This document shows, in pieces, positions 32,509 to 41,084 of a stretch of 64,000 bases of DNA (positions are counted from its first letter, which is position 1; every line of letters starts with the position of its first letter). The stretch lies in assembly GCA_045612065.1 (NCBI GenBank), contig JAZKYH010000057.1:1-64000 (forward strand), read 5' to 3'. The DNA comes from UBA1189 sp045612065. Lineage in GTDB: Bacteria; Bacteroidota; Bacteroidia; Bacteroidales; Bacteroidaceae. The notes under the pieces were generated by a model, which saw only the letters and a list, made by a program, of their open reading frames with translations, was not told the DNA's origin and made no database searches. Made by a program: the position numbers and the translations under genes.

Positions 32509-34440
32509 ATGAAAAGAAATTCGATAATATATACCGTTGTACTGGCCCTTCTCTTGGGTGGTTTCACTGCGTGTGAAGATATGTTGGACGTAAGTTCTTC
32601 TTCAGTACAATATGAGGATAGACATGATATCAGCTCGGCTGCCGATACTTTGTATTCTGTTGTTGGTATCCTCAGTAAGTTGCAGACAATCGCTGACCGT
32701 ACCGTATTGCTCGGTGAATTGCGTGGTGACCTAGTCATAGACAATGAGAATACGGAGAAAGACTTGCGTGAACTTATAAATCACAACGTGTCTGCTGATA
32801 ACGCATACAATGATTATAGCGACTATTATGCAATAATCAATAATTGCAACTATTACCTTACTAAAGTGGATACCAATGTGATTGTGTCTAATGAGAAGGT
32901 TATGCTTAAGGAAGTAGCAGCAGTAAAGGCCATTCGTGCGTGGGTATACATGCAACTGGCTTTAATCTATGAGTCAGTTCCTTTTATCACGGACCCTATA
33001 TTGACCTTGCAGGATGCGGAATATTGGGACGAGAATGCTGAGCCTAAGAACTTGGATGAAATGTGCGACTATTTTATTGAAGAACTGACTCCTTTTGTGG
33101 ATGAGGATTTACCTAGTTATGGTAGTATTGATGGGTACGAGTCGAAACGCCTCTTCTTCCCTATACGTCTGTTGTTAGGTGATATGTACCTTTGGAAGCA
33201 GAACTATGAGAAGGCCTTCGATTGCTATGCAGAATACATGTATAAGGAGAATTTGAAGACCTATGGTCATGGAGTGATGCCCTATGGATTCAGTGCTTTG
33301 ACCAATGATATCACAACACTTGCTTGGGCTACCTTCTCTTCAGAGAATATAACAGCTATCCGTATGGCTTCTTCTAAGTTGTATGGTACTACTTCCAATC
33401 TGGAAAATATATTTAGTCCAACGGATATAAATGAAGGTAAGCGTGCCGTGTCTCCATCTCGTTCATGGAAGGAACTCTCAGAGAAGCAAGTTTGTGTATA
33501 TCAGCAGACTGCTAGTGCTCCGGTTCGTTATTTGGCTTGTGGCGATTTGCGTGCTGTGGGTACTTATCGATTTGAGTGGAGTGACGGAACATTCAATCCT
33601 TCTGCAGGAAGCACTAACGATGCTTGGTATGTAGTGGATATTGATAACAAGTATAAGGTTAATTCAAAATATGGATATTCGGCAATCCTGACCGATGAGA
33701 ATACAATCAATATTTATCGCGTAGGTAATGTGGCTCTTCGTATGGCAGAGGCTTTAAATCGTTTAGGAAAGCCCGCGGAGGCATTCTCCATCCTTAAAGA
33801 GGGAGTCGAAGAGGTGAGAAGATCGCTTGATGGAACGTTTACTCTCGTTGCACCGGTTGAATTAGATGGTTCTGTCATAGGAATTCATTCTCGTGGTTCT
33901 GGTAATTCTACTGATAACGACAAGTATGCAGTAGATTACTCAGACTATAACTTTGAGTTAGAGCCAAGCTCTTCGGATACTCTGTTGGTATATCTTAATA
34001 ATGGCACAGACTCAATTATACACATTAAATCATATTATGGCTATGATGGTCTTTCTGATGCTATGAGAGCTTTTGCCAATGATATTTATCAGGATTCTAT
34101 CTCACAGGTAGATGAGAGGACTGAAATTGTTGAAGGTGCAGAAATCCCTGGTACAAGAAATCCGAAATTATATTATCCTGATACAATCAAGTACACTTAT
34201 GTTCCCATGGTGTATCTAGTAGATAAAGTTGAGCAGTTGATTATAGACGAGATGGCTTTGGAGACAGCCTTTGAAGGACATCGTTACTATGATCTGATGC
34301 GTTTCGCTTTACGTCGTGAAGATCCTGCTTTCTTGGCTGAGAAGATTGCTCTTCGTCAAGGTGTAGAGGCCGGCCGTGATGAGGTGCTTTATCAGAAGTT
34401 GCTGAACCCTTCAAATTGGTTCATTCATAAGGAGAAGTAA
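32509..34440 (+). CDS. SusD/RagB family surface lipoprotein (SusD2)
   Basis: A 643-residue SusD-like lipoprotein, larger than SusD1, with lipobox Cys22 (FTAC) and EDMLDV following. TPR-like helices include KAIRAWVYMQLALIYESVPF (about residues 142-161) and LLGDMYLWKQNYEKAFDCY. The C-terminus has the RagB pattern IIDEMALETAFEGHRYYDLMRF (about residues 580-600). An insertion of about 90 residues between roughly 450 and 560 accounts for the extra length. Its stop codon overlaps the miaA start (TAATG), so the end of this cluster is translationally joined to a housekeeping gene. Confidence 0.93.
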   Translation: MKRNSIIYTVVLALLLGGFTACEDMLDVSSSSVQYEDRHDISSAADTLYSVVGILSKLQTIADRTVLLGELRGDLVIDNENTEKDLRELINHNVSADNAYNDYSDYYAIINNCNYYLTKVDTNVIVSNEKVMLKEVAAVKAIRAWVYMQLALIYESVPFITDPILTLQDAEYWDENAEPKNLDEMCDYFIEELTPFVDEDLPSYGSIDGYESKRLFFPIRLLLGDMYLWKQNYEKAFDCYAEYMYKENLKTYGHGVMPYGFSALTNDITTLAWATFSSENITAIRMASSKLYGTTSNLENIFSPTDINEGKRAVSPSRSWKELSEKQVCVYQQTASAPVRYLACGDLRAVGTYRFEWSDGTFNPSAGSTNDAWYVVDIDNKYKVNSKYGYSAILTDENTINIYRVGNVALRMAEALNRLGKPAEAFSILKEGVEEVRRSLDGTFTLVAPVELDGSVIGIHSRGSGNSTDNDKYAVDYSDYNFELEPSSSDTLLVYLNNGTDSIIHIKSYYGYDGLSDAMRAFANDIYQDSISQVDERTEIVEGAEIPGTRNPKLYYPDTIKYTYVPMVYLVDKVEQLIIDEMALETAFEGHRYYDLMRFALRREDPAFLAEKIALRQGVEAGRDEVLYQKLLNPSNWFIHKEK

Positions 34441-35363
34441 TGCAAGCGTATAATCTCGTCACCATCCTTGGTCCCACGGCTTGTGGTAAAACAACACTTG
34501 CCGTAGCCTTGGCCGATAAGCTGAAGTCGGCTGTCATCAGTGCCGATAGCCGTCAGGTGTACCGCTCCATGGATTTAGGTACGGGCAAGGATTTGGGCGA
34601 GTATACAATAAAAGGGCGTGAGGTGCCTTACCACTTGATTGATATCGTAGATGCAGGATACAAATATAATGTATTTGAGTATCAGCGTGATTTCTTGAAG
34701 GTGTACGAGACATTGCGTTCCGAAGGTCAGGTGCCTGTGCTCTGTGGAGGTACGGGTATGTACCTTGAGTCCGTATTGCGAGGCTATCGTTTGGTCGAGG
34801 TGCCGGAGAATAAGGAACTGCGTGCTTCGTTGGCGGATAAATCGCTTGATGAACTGACTGAGATGCTGCGTTGTTATAAGCAGCTGCATAATACTACGGA
34901 TGTGGATACTTGTAAGCGTGCCATCCGAGCTATTGAAATAGAGGAGTATTACCGGACAAACGACGTCAATGTACGTGAGTTTCCTGATATAAAGAGCCTG
35001 ACTGTCGGGCTTGATGTCTCTCGCGAACTGCGTCGCGAGCGAATTAGTCGCCGTCTGCGTGAGCGTTTGGAGCAGGGGATGATTGATGAGATACGAGGAA
35101 TTCTCGCTCAGGGAGTTTCATCAGAGGACTTGATATACTATGGCTTGGAGTATAAGTATCTGACTATGTATGTTATCGGGCAACTGACCTACGATGAGAT
35201 GGTGAGTCAATTGGAGATTGCTATTCATCAGTTTGCCAAGCGTCAGATGACCTATTTCCGTGGTATGGAGCGTCGTGGAGTGCCTATCCATTGGATTGAT
35301 TTGGCGCTCTCCACTGACGAGAAAGTAGAGCAGATATGTAACATGTTATCAAGAGGATTTTAG
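34440..35363 (+). CDS. miaA: tRNA dimethylallyltransferase
   Basis: MiaA adds the isopentenyl group to A37 of tRNAs that read UNN codons, 307 residues. It has the P-loop GPTACGKTTLAVALA (about residues 11-25), the DSRQVYRSMDLGTGK segment (about 35-49), the Q-R-x-F/Y-like EYQRDF region, and LCGGTGMYLESVL (about 100-112). The start overlaps the stop of susD2 by one base. A run-on arrangement with an outer-membrane nutrient gene is unusual. A lipid kinase gene follows at 16 bp. Confidence 0.96.
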   Translation: MQAYNLVTILGPTACGKTTLAVALADKLKSAVISADSRQVYRSMDLGTGKDLGEYTIKGREVPYHLIDIVDAGYKYNVFEYQRDFLKVYETLRSEGQVPVLCGGTGMYLESVLRGYRLVEVPENKELRASLADKSLDELTEMLRCYKQLHNTTDVDTCKRAIRAIEIEEYYRTNDVNVREFPDIKSLTVGLDVSRELRRERISRRLRERLEQGMIDEIRGILAQGVSSEDLIYYGLEYKYLTMYVIGQLTYDEMVSQLEIAIHQFAKRQMTYFRGMERRGVPIHWIDLALSTDEKVEQICNMLSRGF

Positions 35364-35379
35364 AAGAAAGGTAAAAGAT

Positions 35380-36324
35380 ATGAATGGCAATACTGAATCA
35401 CCCAATGCAAGCCGCTGGGGCATCGTATATGTTCCCAAGGCTGGTGCAAGGAAAAAGCACCGTCGCTGGCATCAGATAAAGGAATATTTGGAACTGAAGA
35501 AGGTGCAGTACGACTATATACAGTCTGAGGACTACGGAGCTGTAGAGCGACTAACCCGTATGTACGTGGAGAATGGTTATAAGACCATTGTCATCGTGGG
35601 TGGTGATATGGCTGTTAATGATGCACTGAATGGTATCATGACCTCGTCGGTGGAGAATCTCGATGACCTTTCCTTCGGGATTATTGCGAATGGTATCGGC
35701 AATGACTTTGCTGATTTCTGGGGATTGGGAGTTGACGATTACAAGAAATCTATTGATTGCATCATCAAGGGTGCTCGTCGTAAGATTGATATAGGATATT
35801 GCTCTTACTTGAGTAGTGGGGTTGTAAAGAAACGCTATTTCCTTATGGCTGTAAACATCGGTTTGGGCGCTGAGGCTATAGAGATATCTGATGAGTGTAA
35901 ACACTATTGGGGAAAACGTAATCCGACCTATATCATTAGTCTTTTCCGTTTGTTCTTGCGTCGTAAACTCTATAAGATGCACCTTAAGGTCAATGATGAG
36001 GTCATCAACGAACGTCTGATGACGGTATGTGTCGGCAACTCGCGCGGATATGGGTTGACCCCCAGTGCAGTGCCCTACAATGGGTGGCTTGATGTGTCTG
36101 TAGTCTATCGTCCCGAGTTCTGGCAGATGGTGCAAGGCTTGTGGATGCTGCTTCGTGGACATATACTTAACCACAAGCAGGTGAAGCCGTATCGTACGAA
36201 AAAGGTTTCTCTTTATGCCTCTGAGGGAGCAACCATCTGTGTTGATGGACGTACCTTGGAGTATAGCTGTCCATTAGAAATTTCGCTGATGCCCGAGTAT
36301 CTGAATTTTATTGTTCCGAGTTAA
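35380..36324 (+). CDS. Diacylglycerol kinase-type lipid kinase
   Basis: A 314-residue protein of the YegS/DAGK catalytic family, phosphorylating diacylglycerol, sphingosine or a related lipid. The nucleotide-binding segment is KTIVIVGGDMAVNDALNGI (about residues 68-86), with GGD as the key triplet; the usual GGDGT is changed to GGDMA. The substrate segment FGIIANGIGNDFADFWG (about 101-117) corresponds to the family P-x-G-T-x-N-D-F-A-R block. The C-terminal beta part has YSCPLEISLMPEYL. The altered GGDGT may affect the catalytic site. The gene ends the long cluster, and a terminator follows. Confidence 0.88.
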   Translation: MNGNTESPNASRWGIVYVPKAGARKKHRRWHQIKEYLELKKVQYDYIQSEDYGAVERLTRMYVENGYKTIVIVGGDMAVNDALNGIMTSSVENLDDLSFGIIANGIGNDFADFWGLGVDDYKKSIDCIIKGARRKIDIGYCSYLSSGVVKKRYFLMAVNIGLGAEAIEISDECKHYWGKRNPTYIISLFRLFLRRKLYKMHLKVNDEVINERLMTVCVGNSRGYGLTPSAVPYNGWLDVSVVYRPEFWQMVQGLWMLLRGHILNHKQVKPYRTKKVSLYASEGATICVDGRTLEYSCPLEISLMPEYLNFIVPS

Positions 36325-36333
36325 GGATTGCCG

Positions 36334-36420
36334 GAAAAAGCCTTTGTAGACGGAAGAGAAAACCTTTGTCCGTTTAGAAAAAAGCCTTTGTCTGATTTTT
36401 GTATCAAACAAAGGCTTTTT
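36334..36420 (+). terminator. Terminator preceded by a 22-bp triple repeat
   Basis: AAAAAGCCTTTG (36379-36390) pairs with CAAAGGCTTTTT (36409-36420). The left arm is one of three direct copies of a 22-bp unit, with CCTTTGT at 36341, 36363 and 36385. Only one right arm exists, so alternative hairpins of differing loop length are possible. It lies between the lipid kinase gene and convergent gdhA. Confidence 0.85.
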
Positions 36421-36440
36421 CGATTGGATAGATGTATTTC

Positions 36441-37775
36441 TTAGATCACACCCTGAGCCATCATGGCGTTGGCAACCTTGATGAAGCCTGCCACGTTGGC
36501 ACCCTTCACGTAGTCGATGTAGCCGTCGGGACGTGTACCATACTTTACGCATGAGGCGTGGATGTTCTGCATGATGCTCTTGAGTTTCTTGTCCACCTTG
36601 TCGGCGCTCCAGCCCAGTTTGTAACTGTTCTGTGTCATCTCAAGACCTGATACTGATACACCACCGGCGTTAGATGCCTTACCGGGTGCGTAGAGCAACT
36701 TGGCCTCCTGGAAGGTCTCTACAGCCTCGGGGGTAGAGGGCATGTTGGCACCCTCAGACACAGCGATGCATCCGTTGGCTACGAGAGCGCGTGCATGCTC
36801 GCCGTTGAGTTCGTTCTGTGTGGCACAGGGGAGTGCGATGTCGCCCTTCTCGTACCAGGGAGCAGCACCTGCTACATACTTGCAACCATACTTCTCGGCA
36901 TACTCCTTGATACGGCCGCGGCGCACGTTCTTGAGTTCCATGATGAAGGCGAGTTTCTCATCGTTGATACCTGCGGGGTCGTAGATGTAGCCGTTAGAGT
37001 CGCTCATGGTCACCACCTTGGCACCGAGTTGGATACACTTCTGTGTGGTGTACTGGGCTACGTTACCCGAACCGCTCACGAGGCATACCTTGTCCTTGAT
37101 GTCGATACCGCGTGTCTTGAGCATCTCCTGGAGGAAGTAGATGTTACCATATCCTGTAGCCTCGGGGCGGATGAGTGAACCGCCGAAGTCGAGACCCTTA
37201 CCTGTGAGTACACCCTCGAAGTTACGGGTGAGTTTCTTGTACATACCGAAGAGGTAGCCTACCTCGCGGCCGCCTACACCGATGTCACCGGCAGGTACGT
37301 CCATCTCGGCACCGATGTTGTGCCAGAGTTCGGTCATGAAGGCTTGACAGAAGTGCATTACCTCGTTGTCGCTCTTGCCCTTGGGGTCGAAGTCTGAACC
37401 ACCCTTGGCACCACCCATGGGGAGTGTGGTGAGCGCGTTCTTGAAGGTCTGCTCGAAAGCAAGGAACTTCAATGTGCTGAGGTTTACTGAGGGGTGGAAG
37501 CGGAGACCGCCCTTGTAGGGACCGATGGCGTTGGAGTGCTGCACGCGGTAGCCCATATTGGTTTGCACCTTACCCTTGTCGTCGACCCATGTAACGCGGA
37601 AGGTCACGATACGGTCGGGCACGCAGAGACGCTCAACGAGGTTGGCAGCCTCAAACTCGGGGTGCTTGTTATACTCATCTTCAATGGTAGACAACACCTC
37701 GGCTACGGCTTGGAAATAGAGTTCCTCACCGGGGAAGTGTTCTCTCAGTACGGCTAATGTTTCTTGTACTTTCAT
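36441..37775 (-). CDS. gdhA: NADP-specific glutamate dehydrogenase
   Basis: A 444-residue cytosolic enzyme joining ammonia to 2-oxoglutarate, a main nitrogen-assimilation route in Bacteroidales. The substrate segment GGLRFHPSVNLSTLKFL (about residues 88-104) with catalytic lysine in MGGAKGG (about 117-123) is present. The Rossmann domain has VSGSGNVAQYTTQK (about 233-246). The length and G-G-A-K-G-G context fit the hexameric NADP form. The start at 37775 follows an A/T-rich leader and a -7 box at 37828-37835. The gene is monocistronic, converging on the lipid kinase terminator. Confidence 0.97.
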   Translation of the reverse strand: MKVQETLAVLREHFPGEELYFQAVAEVLSTIEDEYNKHPEFEAANLVERLCVPDRIVTFRVTWVDDKGKVQTNMGYRVQHSNAIGPYKGGLRFHPSVNLSTLKFLAFEQTFKNALTTLPMGGAKGGSDFDPKGKSDNEVMHFCQAFMTELWHNIGAEMDVPAGDIGVGGREVGYLFGMYKKLTRNFEGVLTGKGLDFGGSLIRPEATGYGNIYFLQEMLKTRGIDIKDKVCLVSGSGNVAQYTTQKCIQLGAKVVTMSDSNGYIYDPAGINDEKLAFIMELKNVRRGRIKEYAEKYGCKYVAGAAPWYEKGDIALPCATQNELNGEHARALVANGCIAVSEGANMPSTPEAVETFQEAKLLYAPGKASNAGGVSVSGLEMTQNSYKLGWSADKVDKKLKSIMQNIHASCVKYGTRPDGYIDYVKGANVAGFIKVANAMMAQGVI

Positions 37776-37827
37776 ACTAATACCTATTTAATTATTGTGT
37801 AGTTCTTAATAATGTATTCTCGACTCG

Positions 37828-37835
37828 CAAAGGTA
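37828..37835 (-). promoter_or_regulatory. Promoter -7 box of gdhA
   Basis: Reads TACCTTTG on the minus strand, an exact TAnnTTTG, 52 bp upstream of the ATG. No clear -33 TTTG was found at the usual spacing. Confidence 0.5.
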
Positions 37836-37961
37836 TAAATTTTCTGCGATTCGTTGTTATAAAATAGTAAGAAAAAAACAGAGAGAAATGACATTTTGTT
37901 GATTTTATCGCAGTTTTCATTGATTTTTGTACATTTTGGTGTCTGTATCGGATTTTATTGC

Positions 37962-37969
37962 TACTTTTG
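37962..37969 (+). promoter_or_regulatory. Promoter -7 box of the CBM9-like gene
   Basis: TACTTTTG matches TAnnTTTG and lies 29 bp before the ATG at 37999. A TTTG at 37935-37938 is 23 bp upstream, slightly beyond the usual spacing. Confidence 0.55.
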
Positions 37970-37998
37970 TATTACGAATTTAATAATGTAATACCATA

Positions 37999-38652
37999 AT
38001 GAGATCAATTACTATTCCTAAAATCATAGCATTGCCTCAAGAGGCTGCGGATGTTCCTAAAATGTTGGATGGGATGGCTGTGCCATTTGAGCCTATAGAC
38101 ACTGTCAATTGGCCCGATGATTATCCTTATTGTCCCAAAGTGAAAGTACGTATGGCATGGTGTCCCGAAGGATTTGTACTACACTATCAAGTGAGCGAGC
38201 AGAGTGTGCGCGCTACTTATGGAGAAGATGATGGAAAGGTGTGGACCGACTCATGTGTGGAGTGCTTTGTCCGCAATGTTGAAACAGATAGTTATTATAA
38301 CATAGAATGTAACTGCGTGGGTACCATGCTTATTGGCATGGGGGCGGGGAAGGATCGCTGCCGTTTGCCTTTAGAAATATTGTCCGAGGTGAAGCGTTGG
38401 ACTACACTTGGTAGAGAACCTTTTGGTGATATTGCTGAACCTACGGATTGGGAGGTAGCCTTGGTGGTGCCTGCTATGGTGTTTGATAAAGAACCCTTGC
38501 GTTTGGAATCAGGTGCTTCATTGCGTGCAAACTTCTATAAGTGTGGCGATGACTTGCCTGTACCACATTTTGTGTCATGGAATCCTATAGCAACGGACAA
38601 ACCTAGCTTTCATCGTCCAGAATGCTTTGGTGAGTTGTTGTTGGGTGATTGA
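37999..38652 (+). CDS. CBM9-like carbohydrate-binding protein
   Basis: A 217-residue protein with the fold pattern of family 9 carbohydrate-binding modules seen as single-domain proteins in Bacteroidales. Key segments are VRMAWCPEGFVLHYQVSE (about residues 51-68), WTDSCVECFVR (about 81-91) and NFYKCGDDLPVPHFVSWNPI (about 178-197). No signal peptide is visible, so it should stay in the cytosol, where its ligand is unknown. It is a single gene with its own promoter and a 40-bp perfect palindrome after it. Confidence 0.8.
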   Translation: MRSITIPKIIALPQEAADVPKMLDGMAVPFEPIDTVNWPDDYPYCPKVKVRMAWCPEGFVLHYQVSEQSVRATYGEDDGKVWTDSCVECFVRNVETDSYYNIECNCVGTMLIGMGAGKDRCRLPLEILSEVKRWTTLGREPFGDIAEPTDWEVALVVPAMVFDKEPLRLESGASLRANFYKCGDDLPVPHFVSWNPIATDKPSFHRPECFGELLLGD

Positions 38653-38664
38653 TGGAGAAGAAGC

Positions 38665-38704
38665 AAAAGAAATGCCGACGCATGCATGCGTCGGCATTTC
38701 TTTT
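38665..38704. terminator. 40-bp perfect palindrome, bidirectional terminator
   Basis: The sequence from 38665 to 38704 equals its own reverse complement, with A4 at the left end and T4 at the right end and GCATGC at the centre. It lies between the convergent CBM9-like and mgtE genes and would terminate both. Confidence 0.88.
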
Positions 38705-38731
38705 CGTTTTCACATTATTGGCGCGAGAATC

Positions 38732-40090
38732 CTATGACAACCACACCGTGATGCCCATGTAAATGAGCATACCGATGATGTCGTTGGTAATTGAGATAAA
38801 GGGACCCGTGGCAATGGCAGGGTCAATCTTGAGTTTCTCTAAAGTCATGGGAACAAAGGTTCCAAACAGTGCAGCAAACATCACCACGCAAAAGAGTGAT
38901 AGACTCACCGAGTAGGTGGCAGGGGAGCCCATGCCATAGCGCCACCAGTTATATCCAAATACAGCTAATGATATGATAGCGGCGTTGATGAGTGAGACGA
39001 GCGATTCCTTGGCAATCTGTCGACCTGTGTTGCTGATGTCGAGCGAATTGTTGGCCAACCCCTGTACCACGATAGCTGAGGCCTGTGTACCTACGTTACC
39101 ACCCGTAGCACCGATAAGAGGAATGAAGAGTGCCATCTCGGGGTAGGAGGCGAATACGCCATCAAAGAGTCCGAGGATAGCCGATGTTCCCAGTCCACCT
39201 ACCATGCCAATGAGCAGCCAGGGAAGTCGGGCACGTGTCTGTTTGATAATGCTGTCGTCACTCTCTACGTCTTGCGAAAGACCCGAAGCCAACTGGTAAT
39301 CACGCTCAGCCAGTTCGCGCATTTCGTCCATGACGTCGTCTACGGTGATTTGTCCTACAAGACGTCCTATGCTGTCGATGACGGGTACTGATACGAGGTT
39401 ATACTTTTCAATGAGCTGTACCACTTCCTCTACGGGAGTGTCTACATGGATAGAGATGAGATCCTTGTCCATTACATGCTTCACCTTCGATACCGAGGGA
39501 TTGGTGATCATCTTTTTCAAGGGGAATACGCCTTGTAAGCGTTCCTCATCGTCCACGACGTATACGTTGTATATCTCGTCGCGGTCCTCAGCTTGCAGGC
39601 GCATCTCGCGTAGGCAGTCGGGCATCGACCAGTTCTCGTTTACGGTCACCATCTCAGTGCCCATGATACCACCAGCGGTGTCCTCGTCATATTTCAAGAG
39701 GTCTACGATGTCTCCTGCCTGTTCGATATCTTCGATGTGGGCCAGCACCTCTTCTTGCTTCTCCTCGTCCATGTCACGGATGATGTCTACAGCATCGTCC
39801 GTATCCATGAAGTCCACAAACTTCTTGGCGATGGTTTCCGAGGGCAATTCTTCGAGAAGCTCGTTACGTGCGTCCTCATCCATCTCGATGAGTACGTCAG
39901 CGGCATCTTCACCTTCGAGCAGGTGATATATATAGCGCGCATCCTCGATAGACATGTCATCGCACATCTCGGCGATGTCCGCCGGGTGCATCTCGGCAAG
40001 CCGTAGCTTCAACTCGTCGGCATTCTTTTCTGCTACGAGTTGGTCTATCATCTCGAGGTATTCGCGTGTCAGGATTACGGAATCTTTCAT
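38732..40090 (-). CDS. mgtE: Magnesium transporter MgtE
   Basis: A 452-residue Mg2+ channel. The N-terminal acidic helical domain (about residues 1-130, repeated MDEDARNELL/MDEEKQEEVL type helices) is followed by two CBS domains (about 135-255, with PVIDSIGRLVGQITVDDVMDE). A plug helix leads to five C-terminal membrane helices with the pore segment IPLIGATGGNVGTQASAIVVQG (about residues 325-345). The Mg2+-sensing N and CBS domains gate the pore when internal Mg2+ is high. The gene lies 32 bp after rsmA on the same strand and is probably cotranscribed with it. Confidence 0.96.
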   Translation of the reverse strand: MKDSVILTREYLEMIDQLVAEKNADELKLRLAEMHPADIAEMCDDMSIEDARYIYHLLEGEDAADVLIEMDEDARNELLEELPSETIAKKFVDFMDTDDAVDIIRDMDEEKQEEVLAHIEDIEQAGDIVDLLKYDEDTAGGIMGTEMVTVNENWSMPDCLREMRLQAEDRDEIYNVYVVDDEERLQGVFPLKKMITNPSVSKVKHVMDKDLISIHVDTPVEEVVQLIEKYNLVSVPVIDSIGRLVGQITVDDVMDEMRELAERDYQLASGLSQDVESDDSIIKQTRARLPWLLIGMVGGLGTSAILGLFDGVFASYPEMALFIPLIGATGGNVGTQASAIVVQGLANNSLDISNTGRQIAKESLVSLINAAIISLAVFGYNWWRYGMGSPATYSVSLSLFCVVMFAALFGTFVPMTLEKLKIDPAIATGPFISITNDIIGMLIYMGITVWLS

Positions 40091-40122
40091 TTCAATTGAA
40101 AAAGGGAATTGAAACTTGAAAA
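40091..40122. repeat. Short word-repeat linker between rsmA and mgtE
   Basis: TCAATTGAA, GGAATTGAAA and CTTGAAAATTAA follow each other with the word AATTGAAA recurring. It is the smallest linker of this type seen in the window. Confidence 0.4.
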
Positions 40123-40923
40123 TTAATTCTCGGAGGCACTTCCTTTTCTTGCCTCTTCCACCATGTTAGTCAGTCCGATGAAGTCAGTAACAGAAAGCTG
40201 CTCAGGACGTTTATTAAATATTTCATCAGCCAATATAGGGTGTCCGGCAGGTACGAGCGGTTTGATGGAGTTGCGCAGTGTTTTGCGGCGTTGGTTGAAA
40301 GTGGTCTTCACCACGTTCTTGAACAGTGCCTCATTGCATCCCAGGTTGGTGACCTCGTTGCGTCGCATTGAGATGACGGCACTCTTCACCTTTGGGGGAG
40401 GGTTGAATACTCCTTCACTCACCGTGAAGAGATACTCCACGTCATACCACGCTTGCACCAGCACACTCAGTATGCCGTAGGTCTTACTGCCCGGAGGCGC
40501 TGCTAAGCGCTGAGCTACCTCGCGTTGTATCATTCCTGTGCAAAGGGGGATGCGTTCTTTATTGTCGAGCATCTTGAAAAATATCTGGCTCGATATGTTA
40601 TAGGGATAGTTGCCTGTGAGCACGAAGGTGCTGCCGCCAAACAAACCATCCAGGTTCATCTTCAAGAAATCGTCCTCGATGATGTGACCCTCCAGTTGGG
40701 GGAAGTTCTCACGGAGGTAGGCGACAGACTCATAGTCTATCTCCACCACATCGACGGTACGTTCTTTAGTGATGAGGTATTGGGTGAGCACACCCATACC
40801 CGGGCCCACCTCAAGGATGGGTAGTGAGGGATGCTTGTCGACAGTGTCTGCTATGGCCTTCGCTATGGAAAGGTCCTTCAGAAAGTGCTGTCCCAGAAAC
40901 TTTTTGGGCTTTACCTGTTTCAT
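40123..40923 (-). CDS. rsmA: 16S rRNA dimethyladenosine transferase
   Basis: RsmA (KsgA) dimethylates two adjacent adenosines near the 3' end of 16S rRNA late in small-subunit assembly. The 266-residue protein starts MKQVKPKKFLGQHFLKDL with the family start KKFLGQHFL. SAM motif I is EVGPGMGVLTQYL (about residues 41-53), and catalytic motif IV is GNYPYNIS (about 105-112), the NLPYN variant with Tyr. A longer in-frame start at 41088 would add 55 unrelated residues, so 40923 is chosen. mgtE follows on the same strand. Confidence 0.96.
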   Translation of the reverse strand: MKQVKPKKFLGQHFLKDLSIAKAIADTVDKHPSLPILEVGPGMGVLTQYLITKERTVDVVEIDYESVAYLRENFPQLEGHIIEDDFLKMNLDGLFGGSTFVLTGNYPYNISSQIFFKMLDNKERIPLCTGMIQREVAQRLAAPPGSKTYGILSVLVQAWYDVEYLFTVSEGVFNPPPKVKSAVISMRRNEVTNLGCNEALFKNVVKTTFNQRRKTLRNSIKPLVPAGHPILADEIFNKRPEQLSVTDFIGLTNMVEEARKGSASEN

Positions 40924-41084
40924 TCGATCTATAACTGTCGTCCATATTCGTGTTACAAATTCTCTATATAGAGTGCAAAAATAAATAAATCTTTTGGAAA
41001 AATGGGTAAAGCTGTGAGATTTTGTGAGGAATAAAGTTAGTTTGATGAAAAAATATGAGATATGGCGTAGACTGTGGTTGGTTG

